This document shows positions 51,469 to 59,239 of a stretch of 64,000 bases of DNA, one piece after another. Position 1 is the stretch's first letter. Each line of letters opens with the position of its first letter. The notes under the pieces are model-generated. The model searched no databases, was not told where the DNA came from, and was given only the letters and a program-made list of their open reading frames with translations. This stretch comes from Bacteroidota bacterium (GTDB lineage Bacteria > Bacteroidota > Bacteroidia > Chitinophagales > Chitinophagaceae), in assembly GCA_026391195.1 (NCBI GenBank), contig JAPLEI010000100.1:22256-86255 (forward strand), read 5' to 3'. The position numbers were made by a program, and so were the translations under genes.

Positions 51469-51640
51469 ATTAAATTAAATGCAAAATAGCTACAGCTTGC
51501 GTCAATAACGCAAAATGATAATCAAGCAGTTACGAGTTTATAGCCGTAGCTGCTTTTTTATTTGCACCAAAATTTGCACCACAAAGTCGGGGAGCTCGCA
51601 ATTGAAATGTGCGGGAATTAATTTTAAGAAATTCATCCAG
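51440..51640 (+). repeat. Second dispersed repeat family, copy A (contains junction J5)
   Basis: Shared with 58262-58440: GCGCATTCATTT..GGATG.., AAAATAGCTRCA, GATAATCAAGCAGTTACGAGTTTATA, TTTGCACCAAAATTTGCACC, GGGGAATTAWTTT-like segments. Confidence 0.8.
51526..51559 (+). terminator. Terminator-like hairpin
   Basis: GCAGTTACG AGTTTATAGC CGTAGCTGC followed by TTTTTT. Confidence 0.7.
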
Positions 51641-51667
51641 CTTCCCATTCTTTTATAATTTTTAGCA

Positions 51668-51877
51668 ATGACTCCAAGTGAAATATTATTAAATGGCCTT
51701 TCCGTTTAGCAGTTGATCGAACTATTGAGACCTAAAATCAAAGAAGAAATTCGACAAGCGCAATTAGAACAGCCATAGAAACTGCTGTCACAAGCGGAGA
51801 CCTGTAAACTTTTTAAAGCGGCTATTACAAGAGCTACCCCGACTTCATTGACTAAACAGGGCCTTTTACAAGAGTAA
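51668..51877 (+). pseudogene. Degenerate helix-turn-helix (excisionase/MerR-like) gene remnant
   Basis: MTPSEILLNGLSV*QLIELLRPKIKEEIRQAQLEQP*KLLSQAETCKLFKAAITRATPTSLTKQGLLQE; two in-frame stops. Confidence 0.5.
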
Positions 51878-52069
51878 TAAATCCTCTTCTTTTGTATCTT
51901 TTATCTGCAGCAGTTCCAGGCTGATGGATCACAGAATTCCCCCCGCAACGCCAATGCGAGATTGTTGTGCGAAATTTATCAGCTCTCTTATATTCAATCA
52001 TAACCAATTGATTTTCATACGATATTAATAAATTAGCCTTAATTCAGGCTCTTTTCATTTGCTAAAATA

Positions 52070-52088
52070 ATTCCCAATCATTAGGAAT
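52070..52088. promoter_or_regulatory. Palindromic candidate operator of the MqsRA-like locus
   Basis: ATTCCCAATCATTAGGAAT, near-perfect dyad, about 40 nt upstream of the predicted toxin ATG. Confidence 0.5.
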
Positions 52089-52127
52089 TTTAAAAAATAC
52101 CCTTACCTTTAAAAAAGCAAGTAACTA

Positions 52128-52508
52128 ATGAAACAATAGCGATAAACAGAAGAGAATGTTTCCATTATACAAGACTTTTTAGATGAAACTAAGAAGCGAA
52201 TATCTGATGGTGTCGAAATTATTTTCACAAAAAAAGCTGGCTCTGAATTGGAAGATTTAGCTCTGGTTTACGATATCGAAGTGAGTGATATTGAAGCAGC
52301 TATATCAAATCTGACTACTGAAAATTATTATAGAGGAATTGATCCTTCTTGGAGCGCCGATTTTAATGTATGTGCATTTTGCACAAATATTGCAGAAGCT
52401 AAAATTGAAATTTATTTAAAATATAGGTTAGAGGTGAACGGTTTTCAGATTTTACTTTTCTCTAATCATGAACCAGATTTTCCGATGAAACAGCCTTTTA
52501 AAAATTAA
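52128..52508 (+). pseudogene. MqsR-like toxin with nonsense codons at positions 4 and 6
   Basis: In-frame ATG AAA CAA TAG CGA TAA ACA GAA GAG...: MKQ*R*TEENVSIIQDFLDETKKRISDGVEIIFTKKAGSELEDLALVYDIEVSDIEAAISNLTTENYYRGIDPSWSADFNVCAF... Confidence 0.55.
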
Positions 52509-52512
52509 TATT

Positions 52513-53010
52513 ATGGAAACCAAGAAAGTATTAACAAGAGAAAATATTCCTACCAATGAAATTAGTGGTATGACTGAAAAAACTTTTAGAGGAATTAAAT
52601 TAAAGTACCCTGAAGTTTATTATCTTGATCATAATGTAGATGAAGAAACCGGAAAAATCAATAGAAGTGTAAAGGTTAAACATTACACTAAAAATCAAAT
52701 AGAACGAAATATTAAAGCACTTAAATCTGCTTATCTTATTGCAAAAGGAGCAGCAGACCCGAGTGAAATCATTGATTTTAGAAATAAGTATAAAATATCT
52801 GCTTCTATTTTTAGTATTATTTTAGGGTTTAGCAAAAACACGATTTCTAATATTGAAAACGAAGGGATGACATCCTTATCTACTGGCAGATTAATAAAAG
52901 TATGTTTAGATAATAAGGAAATCGTTTGTAAATATATTCAATTGTGTGACGCAATTGAACAAAGTAAAAAGGAAGAGTTGTCAAAAAGACTAATGGAAGA
53001 AACTATTTAA
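52513..53010 (+). CDS. HTH antitoxin (MqsA-like C-terminal region)
   Basis: IIDFRNKYKISASIFSIILGFSKNTISNIENEGMTSLSTGRLIKVCLDNKEIV, adjacent to the MqsR-like gene. Confidence 0.65.
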   Translation: METKKVLTRENIPTNEISGMTEKTFRGIKLKYPEVYYLDHNVDEETGKINRSVKVKHYTKNQIERNIKALKSAYLIAKGAADPSEIIDFRNKYKISASIFSIILGFSKNTISNIENEGMTSLSTGRLIKVCLDNKEIVCKYIQLCDAIEQSKKEELSKRLMEETI

Positions 53011-53020
53011 ATACTAATTC

Positions 53021-53047
53021 AGGCCAGGATTTAAGCTCGGCTTTTTT
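53021..53047 (+). terminator. Cassette terminator (R1-like)
   Basis: AGGCCAGGATTTAAGCTCGGCTTTTTT, similar to AAAGCCGGGATTTTATCTCGGCTTTTT of R1. Confidence 0.6.
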
Positions 53048-53064
53048 ATTTCTACAATTGGAAG

Positions 53065-53096
53065 ATAGCTGCAGGTTTTGTCAATAAGAGTAGCAT
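53065..53096 (+). repeat. Junction J6
   Basis: ATAGCTGCAGGTTTTGTCAATAAGAGTAGC. Confidence 0.75.
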
Positions 53097-53100
53097 GCAA

Positions 53101-53125
53101 GACCGGCTTTATGCCGGTCTTTTTC
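53101..53125 (+). terminator. Strong rho-independent terminator
   Basis: GACCGGC TTTAT GCCGGTC TTTTTC, perfect 7-bp stem. Confidence 0.85.
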
Positions 53126-53341
53126 ATTTTCTCGTATGCATGCCCCGACAACGCAGAGCGTTCGTCGGTGGTCCAACATGGGGAGCACTGAAAATCAATG
53201 GATTACAGAAATATAGCTCTTTTTTTATTAAGCCCTTCCGAAACAATTCCGAAACAAACGGCAAAATAAACCTGTTTTTAAGGGTTGCTGGTGGGCTGAA
53301 GGAAGCATCTATTTATAGCTACTTTAACTAATTACAGGCAT

Positions 53342-53897
53342 TATTCAATCGGTTATCGGTTCGATGTATGGATCAGGAACAATTTGAATAATAGTTTGAG
53401 TGGCTTGTTCGGTTTCAGTTTCCAGTTGCAAGGGTATCAGCTTTGAAGCCAATCGGTAAAATTCGGTCGGGGTTCGCCTTCACCAGGCTACAAGGATCAC
53501 CGTCTTCTCTTCCTGAAATAGTTCAATTGCTTCAGCGAAGTGTTCCCTTATTGCACTGGTAACACGGTTCTCGGCAACTTTTGTATTTTTCAGTAAAAGG
53601 TGCAATACCTGTTCATTGGCGTCCATCAAATCTGTCGGTAAATCATAATCAGCTGCTGAATTTGCGCCGGTTGATCTTTCAGAAATGGATTGATTTTTAC
53701 CAGCCTTTCTGCTAGTAAATCTTTAAGTATTACTTCCCGCAGCGATTTAGGAAGGGATGTCGAGGTTTCGTTGACCTGATTAGCTTCGTTGAGCTCTTTC
53801 AACTCCCAGCTAATTCCTTGAGTTGATTAATAAAAGGGCTCTCTACTTTGGTGTACTCGTCTATACGGAGTTCCTTATTTTTTTGCAATTCGTACAT
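53342..53897 (-). pseudogene. Truncated/frameshifted type I restriction HsdR N-terminal remnant
   Basis: MYELQKNKELRIDEYTKVESPFINQLKELAG then frame shift to WELKELNEANQVNETSTSLPKSLREVILKDLLAERLVKINPFLKDQPAQIQQL; multiple stops after. Confidence 0.6.
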
Positions 53898-53924
53898 AAC
53901 GTTTTTATTTAGCGCCGGAGTTTA

Positions 53925-54300
53925 CCGGTTAATCCCGGCGCTGTCCGATAAAATAACGGACATGTCCGTTATCCTGTCCGATATGCCCGGTTTTCCGGCG
54001 GTTTTATCGCCGTAAATACCCGGGGAACCGCCCTAAACCGCAGCTTCTGCCGGCGGCTGGCGGCAAAATATCGGACATTGAGCTGGTAGCCTTCCGAAAT
54101 ACCGGCATTTTCCCGCCAACGGCGGCAGTTTTATCGGACACGTCCGATATTTTGTCCGATATATCCGGCTTTTCGGCGGTTTTATCGCCGCTGGCGGCGG
54201 CGGCGCCAAAATATAGGACACACTTGCGGCAGCCTGACCGATATCGCCGACATTATCCGGCTGATAGCGGCTAATATTACCGCCATGGCGGTGCCGATTC
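53925..54300. repeat. GC-rich palindromic repeat cluster built on TGTCCGATA / TATCGGACA units
   Basis: Two ~56-nt copies: CGGACATGTCCGTTATCCTGTCCGATATGCCCGGTTTTCCGGCGGTTTTATCGCCG and CGGACACGTCCGATATTTTGTCCGATATATCCGGCTTTTCGGCGGTTTTATCGCCG, plus single half-sites. Confidence 0.8.
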
Positions 54301-54301
54301 A

Positions 54302-55786
54302 TCATTTGTTCTTTATAAAATACCTTGTCCCTTTCTTTTCACCCTCCCTGGCTAATACTTCATCCTTCACCAATTTATTCAAATGCCTTCCTGCTGTCTT
54401 TGGAACTAAATTAAAGTGCATAGCATAATCCCCGGTCGAAATCTTGCCCTTCTGCCTCACAAAAGCAACTACCGCTTCATCAGATAAAGCAGGGGCAACC
54501 GGCTTAACTTCCGTTGCTTTCTGCTTCTTCCGATAAACGGTTATTACAAAATAGCCTTCTTCCATCCTGAAATCCGGATCTGGTAACTCTTCATTATTCT
54601 TAAAGGCTTTCAGTTCCTTCATACCAATTCCCCGTTCTTCAACAACCCCCGATTTAAAAAAGACATATGCCAGTTTCGGATTACGACTAATGGAGGGCAC
54701 CTGGAATGCACGGAACCTTTCAATATCTATAATTGGTTCACCGGGGCTCCATATTTCTATTTTATCCTTTGAAGCGACAATCCGGATTTGCTTATTCTGA
54801 ATGGTATAATCCCGGTGAACAATTGCATTCACTATTAATTCACGCAGCAACTTCTTAGGAATATCAACTATCTCTTCCCGATGAAAATTATCACGATTAA
54901 TCTCAGGCAGAAAAGTTAAATCGAGTAAACTTTCTGCCTTATCTGGCATCAACAAGATTGGGCCTTCAATATCTTTTATTTTTGCATCACCAACAGATTG
55001 TTCTATTGTAAATTTTATCCTTGCTTGTTCAAAAGCAGACTGCGGATTACGACCCAACACCAATAACCCAAGGCCTGTCGGCTTTACAGTATTTGAATGG
55101 TCGGGTTTGTATAACATGTCCAACTGCAACAAGAATTTAAAAAATCCCTCTGACCCGACCTTAACACTCAAACCCATCCGATCAATCAATTCCTGCTGTG
55201 CTTCTTCTGAAAAATCTGTTAAATCGAAATTATTCATGTGCTGTGTCAATACAGTTACAGTAGGAACAAGTGTTTTATGGTGTTCCTCTTTCGCTCTTAT
55301 TTCAGCATCATCAAAAAACTTCTTGTTTTCATTATAAATAATATCATACAGGTCGCCATCGAAATAATCCACTTCAATTTTATTGGCAATTAAGAAATCT
55401 CTGCCTTCACCTGCCACGGAAGGGTCAGGATCAATTGCGCCAATATATACTTTACCTATACGGGCATTGGTTATCCTTTCGGCACAGGAAAGCTTGGGAT
55501 GGTTTCTTGCACCAGGAGCACAAGGCTCCAGTGTTGCAAATACCACAAGACCGGTAAGGTTACTGCCCCAGTGGTGACGTTCAATTGCAGTGAACTCTGC
55601 ATGATCGCCAATGCGTAATTCGCCACGATGTGATTTACCAACCAATTTTCCATCTGGTGTTGCAATCACAGCGCCTACTTTTGGATTAGGTTTACCATCA
55701 GACCTGTTGGGGTCGGGAACCGACTTTCGCATTTCCTCGATGGCCATTACCATCAACTCCCTTTGTGTATATTTTTTTGTTGCCAT
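54302..55786 (-). CDS. Deaminase (RibD/dCMP-deaminase-like) fused to an ATPase/HTH regulator-type region (HATPase_c_4-like)
   Basis: N-term: HAEFTAIE...TLEPCAPGARNHPKLSCAERI; C-term: LLRELIVNAIVHRDYTIQNKQIRIVASKDKIEIWSPGEP and winged-helix end GDYAMHFNLVPKTAGRHLNKLVKDEVL. Confidence 0.85.
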   Translation of the reverse strand: MATKKYTQRELMVMAIEEMRKSVPDPNRSDGKPNPKVGAVIATPDGKLVGKSHRGELRIGDHAEFTAIERHHWGSNLTGLVVFATLEPCAPGARNHPKLSCAERITNARIGKVYIGAIDPDPSVAGEGRDFLIANKIEVDYFDGDLYDIIYNENKKFFDDAEIRAKEEHHKTLVPTVTVLTQHMNNFDLTDFSEEAQQELIDRMGLSVKVGSEGFFKFLLQLDMLYKPDHSNTVKPTGLGLLVLGRNPQSAFEQARIKFTIEQSVGDAKIKDIEGPILLMPDKAESLLDLTFLPEINRDNFHREEIVDIPKKLLRELIVNAIVHRDYTIQNKQIRIVASKDKIEIWSPGEPIIDIERFRAFQVPSISRNPKLAYVFFKSGVVEERGIGMKELKAFKNNEELPDPDFRMEEGYFVITVYRKKQKATEVKPVAPALSDEAVVAFVRQKGKISTGDYAMHFNLVPKTAGRHLNKLVKDEVLAREGEKKGTRYFIKNK

Positions 55787-55796
55787 GGTAACTTAT

Positions 55797-56165
55797 TTAA
55801 AGGCCATAGCCTTGTTTAATTTTATTCAATACCTCCGGGTGGCTCTTTTTAATATCATTCAGGTTCCATGTAGAGTATTGGTTGTATATCCTCCCAAAAT
55901 TGCTGAATAATTCAACGTGACTTTTAAAATACATTTCCTTTTTTTCGGCATAAGCTTTATTGCTTCGCGCTGATTTTTTTCTTCTTGAAATAAGCACCAG
56001 GTTCTGCATTTTATTTGTCCATTCTGATTCTTCTAAATCTGTAAAATCAATCTTTCTTTGGCTAGCATCCTGCGGTGTTTGTGGTAGTTCATGTTCTATG
56101 CTTATTGTTTCAGGCATTTCTAACTTGGTGGTGTAACCATGATAAAACAAGTCCAGTTTCAGCAA
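55797..56165 (-). pseudogene. C-terminal remnant of a GmrSD-type (DUF262/DUF1524) nuclease
   Basis: ISIEHELPQTPQDASQRKIDFTDLEESEWTNKMQNLVLISRRKKSARSNKAYAEKKEMYF resembles the DUF1524 HNH region 'IEHILPQ...WTNxLGNLxLLSxxxNSxxSNxxFxxKK'; no N-terminal half. Confidence 0.7.
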
Positions 56166-56379
56166 AACAAATTGTCAGCTCCCCTAAAATCCGCCATATT
56201 CAAAAGTACAATCAATTTATTGCTTTTTAAGGGGCAAGTGTTAGGTAGATCCAACATAAATCCAGTTGTTATGATAAAGCATTTAGAAAATGAATACTGA
56301 TTGTCCCCAACTTAGTTCCCTCAAAATCAAACGAACTAATTCATTGATAATCAACAAATTTAAAACTGAGTAACCCGGA

Positions 56380-56484
56380 ATAGCTGCATCTTTCGCCAAT
56401 AAGGCGAGCGAAAATCAGTGCGAGCGCCTGTGCACTGCAAGCGTATCACTCTACTTAAAGCGCCGCTATAATCGGGGCTTTTTC
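56380..56484 (+). repeat. Junction J7 and short core repeat R7 with terminator
   Basis: ATAGCTGCATCTTTCGCCAATAAGGCGAGCGAAAATCAGTGCGAG...CACTGCAAGCGTATCACTCTACTTAAAGCGCCGCTATAATCGGGGCTTTTT. Confidence 0.88.
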
Positions 56485-56534
56485 TTTGTCCATCAGTGCG
56501 CTAGGGGGGGTGTATCTTTTCTTATATTCACCAT

Positions 56535-57629
56535 ATGAAAACATTTCTTTTTGTTCTAACCTTCTTACTGTATGGAAATTTATATTCCCAAAGTACGCTG
56601 AGTCCAAAAGAACCTGATAATAAGACGGTAAACATATTGAGCAAATACCCTAAAGAAATTGCCGAGATCATTTATTCAAAAACCAAAGATTTGCCAAATA
56701 ATACGCAACTTTCCATAGCCTTAATTGAAAATGGGGAAACCTATTATTATGGAATTATAATAGAAAATGACACCTTAAAACCAGCCGAAAATCAAAAGAA
56801 AATATTTGAAATAGGCTCAATCACAAAAGTATTCACATCAACTATTTTAGCGTCACTTGTTGAGAATAAAAAAATAAACTTGACTGACGAAATAAATTCT
56901 TATTACCCTTTTGCTTTCAAAGATAACATCAAGATAAATTTTGAGAGTTTAGCTAACCATACATCAGGGTTACCACGTTTGCCAGAAAACCTAGACTTAT
57001 CAAATCAAGTTAATCCATATAAAAATTTTGGCAAACCCGAAATTGAGCAGTATCTGAAAAATTTATTGAAACTTGGAAACAAAACATATTCATATTCAAA
57101 CTTGGGTGTAGGACTTTTAGGTTATACACTCGGTTTATCTCAAAAAACAAATTTTCAAAGCCTTTTACAAAAGAAAGTTTTTGACAAATACAAAATGAAA
57201 AATTCATTTACAAGTTCCCAAAATTTGGGGAATAATCTTATTAAAGGATTGAATAAAAAGGGAGAAGTTGTATCTAACTGGGATTTTGATGTTCTATTTG
57301 GAGCAGGAGGAATATTATCTACAACAGAAGATTTGGCACTTTTCGTAAATGCACAATTCAATCCTAAAAACAAAGAGCTCGAATTGACAAGAAAAACAAC
57401 TTCTGAAATTAAAGGAAATACGAAAATTGGTTTAGGCTGGCACAAATTAGAATCCGAAAATGGAAAAGGATTCCTTTGGCATAATGGAGGAACAGGCGGA
57501 TATTCATCTTCAATAATATTTAAAATTTCAGATAAAACGGCAGTTATTATCTTATCAAATGTATCAGGTATTAATGGCCAAATTGACGCTATATCCTACG
57601 AATTGATAAATAAAACGAATAAAAATTAA
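56535..57629 (+). CDS. Serine hydrolase, class C beta-lactamase-like
   Basis: SxxK in FEIGSITKVFTSTILASLV; YSYSNLGVGLLGYTLG; HNGGTGGYSS. Confidence 0.9.
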   Translation: MKTFLFVLTFLLYGNLYSQSTLSPKEPDNKTVNILSKYPKEIAEIIYSKTKDLPNNTQLSIALIENGETYYYGIIIENDTLKPAENQKKIFEIGSITKVFTSTILASLVENKKINLTDEINSYYPFAFKDNIKINFESLANHTSGLPRLPENLDLSNQVNPYKNFGKPEIEQYLKNLLKLGNKTYSYSNLGVGLLGYTLGLSQKTNFQSLLQKKVFDKYKMKNSFTSSQNLGNNLIKGLNKKGEVVSNWDFDVLFGAGGILSTTEDLALFVNAQFNPKNKELELTRKTTSEIKGNTKIGLGWHKLESENGKGFLWHNGGTGGYSSSIIFKISDKTAVIILSNVSGINGQIDAISYELINKTNKN

Positions 57630-57711
57630 CGAGCAAGATTAGTTATTTAAGATTGTGTGCGATGGCTTGTCAAATACTTTCCTGATAGTCACAAACTCAA
57701 TCATCGCATTT

Positions 57712-57746
57712 TGGCTGCATCTTTCTAGGAAAAGAGGAGCAAAATA
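57712..57746 (+). repeat. Junction J8 (divergent)
   Basis: TTTTGGCTGCATCTTTCTAGGAAAAGAGGAGCAAAATAAATG. Confidence 0.6.
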
Positions 57747-57852
57747 AATGTTTTACCGGTTTTTCTCTTAATTCCGATAATGCCAACAGTAAAATTAACA
57801 CCAGCCTGAATAAGAATTAAACAGCGTGAAAGTTCCCTAAAGTGATAAACTG

Positions 57853-58092
57853 CTACAATGTTTTATGCGAGCCATCACAAAACCCTGGATTTTTTGTATG
57901 CTTACAATTACACAAGTAGGCTGTTTTAGTTTCTTCAGCTACAAATACTTTTGGAACAAAAGAAGAACCTTTATGTGAACCATCACAAAATGGTTGATTA
58001 GTTGATTTGCCGCAAGAACACCATGCGTAAGTTTTACCGGCTTCTAATTGAACCGGTAGCGGAGTTTTTCCTGCAATTGTTGGGTTTTCCAT
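57853..58092 (-). CDS. Tandem CDGSH iron-sulfur protein
   Basis: CSCGKSTNQPFCDGSHKG and CNCKHTKNPGFCDGSHK. Confidence 0.93.
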   Translation of the reverse strand: MENPTIAGKTPLPVQLEAGKTYAWCSCGKSTNQPFCDGSHKGSSFVPKVFVAEETKTAYLCNCKHTKNPGFCDGSHKTL

Positions 58093-58261
58093 TTTTTTAT
58101 TGTGAAATTAAGTAATGTTTTCGATTAATTCGGGTAAGACTATGATGCCTTTTCTTACCCATGAGTTTGTAAATGCAAATAGCACTCATCAGTTTGGTGC
58201 CCATGCTTACGAAGCTGTAAAGAAAAGGAAGTTTTAAATTTTCTGATTAAGACAAAGTTAT

Positions 58262-58440
58262 AGCGCATTCATTTCTGGATGCCCTTTTTAATTACAGCAA
58301 ACCCAAAATAGCTGCATCTTAGACAACAAAGCAAGGTGATAATCAAGCAGTTACGAGTTTATACCCTATTTGCACCAAAATTTGCACCAAAAAATCGGGG
58401 TGGTTGGCTAGTAAAATGTCGGGGAATTATTTTCATCCGG
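58262..58440 (+). repeat. Second dispersed repeat family, copy B (contains junction J9)
   Basis: AGCGCATTCATTTCTGGATG..., AAAATAGCTGCATCTT, GATAATCAAGCAGTTACGAGTTTATA, TTTGCACCAAAATTTGCACC; collinear with 51440-51640. Confidence 0.8.
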
Positions 58441-58637
58441 CTAATTGGCATCCTGCTATTTTTTACATGTAGATATAATTGCTAGTCAGACTTCATTGAA
58501 TAGGCTGTTTGTTGAGGTGTTGTTTGAATTTTTCAGGATCTTCAAATTCAAAATATTTCAGAAAGCATCAGAAGCAACAAACATCTGTTGTAATATTATG
58601 GTAGGATTAGCTACTTATACAAAGTAAATACATCATT

Positions 58638-58850
58638 ATGGACAAATTTGAATACAAAATACTGGATGTTTCCAGAACGCAGATTAAGAAGGAAGGATTT
58701 CAGTTAGAGTTAATGGAAAAGCTTAACGAACTCGGAGCCAAAGGTTGGGAGCTAATCACCATCGAGGGTATGACTGAAGGTTCAGCATTATTCCGTATAA
58801 GTGAGACGACGGATGTGCTGTTTGTTTTTAAAAGGAAGGTGAGTGGGTGA
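58638..58850 (+). CDS. DUF4177-like small protein
   Basis: KFEYKILDVSRTQ...LMEKLNELGAKGWELITIEGM. Confidence 0.75.
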   Translation: MDKFEYKILDVSRTQIKKEGFQLELMEKLNELGAKGWELITIEGMTEGSALFRISETTDVLFVFKRKVSG

Positions 58851-58920
58851 GCGTAGTATAAGAAACGATGTTTTGAAATTTTCTGATATAGACAAATCTA
58901 TTCAACGAATAAGAAAACAT

Positions 58921-59040
58921 TATTTATCAGTAATGAGAGCAAAATCACCCTGAGTGTGTGCGCCAGTGGCGAAACAAAAGCTAAACACGTGGACTAAAAG
59001 CCTACCACTCTACTTTAGGCCACGATTTCTCGGCTTTTTT
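58921..59040 (+). repeat. Junction J10 and divergent core repeat with terminator
   Basis: AGTAATGAGAGCAAAATCACCCTGAGTGTG...CCTACCACTCTACTTTAGGCCACGATTTCTCGGCTTTTTT. Confidence 0.65.
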
Positions 59041-59239
59041 ATATCTAAAAGTGGTAATTTACTTCTGCATTTTTAAACCAAATAACAAGTTATGACTTCC
59101 GAATTAATTTTTAGTTTTTTAATGATTGCAACATACTTATACCTTGATTTTCTTGGGTATAAATTTATGTCCCAAAGAAAAGGGCTAATTCAAATGTTTA
59201 TAACAAAGTATAAAGCAAGAATTAAAATTAAACATACAG

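Noticed and set aside
53095-53331. ORF of 78 aa (MQDRLYAGLFHF...) as a gene
   Set aside because: Runs through a strong terminator hairpin (53101-53125) and a second dyad near 53145-53165; likely noncoding.
54033-54305. ORF of 90 aa on the minus strand as a protein gene
   Set aside because: Composition is dictated by the palindromic GC-rich repeats; no recognisable domain.
58262-58440. Full-length integrase gene near TTTGCACCAAAATTTGCACC
   Set aside because: No long ORF or RxxR/HxxR...Y signature could be read nearby; only repeat remnants remain.
49004-59040. CRISPR array interpretation of the recurring repeats
   Set aside because: Spacing is irregular (about 0.15-3 kb), spacers contain genes, repeats are long and divergent, and no cas genes are present.
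49004-59040. Canonical integron / CALIN with classical attC sites
   Set aside because: I saw no consistent RYYYAAC...GTTRRRY ends in the repeats and no intI in the window. Kept only as an analogy pending IntegronFinder or a covariance search.
59055-59090. A further junction copy (ACTTCTGCATTTTTAAACC)
   Set aside because: Too weak; lacks GTCAATA and the GGGGAGCA half.
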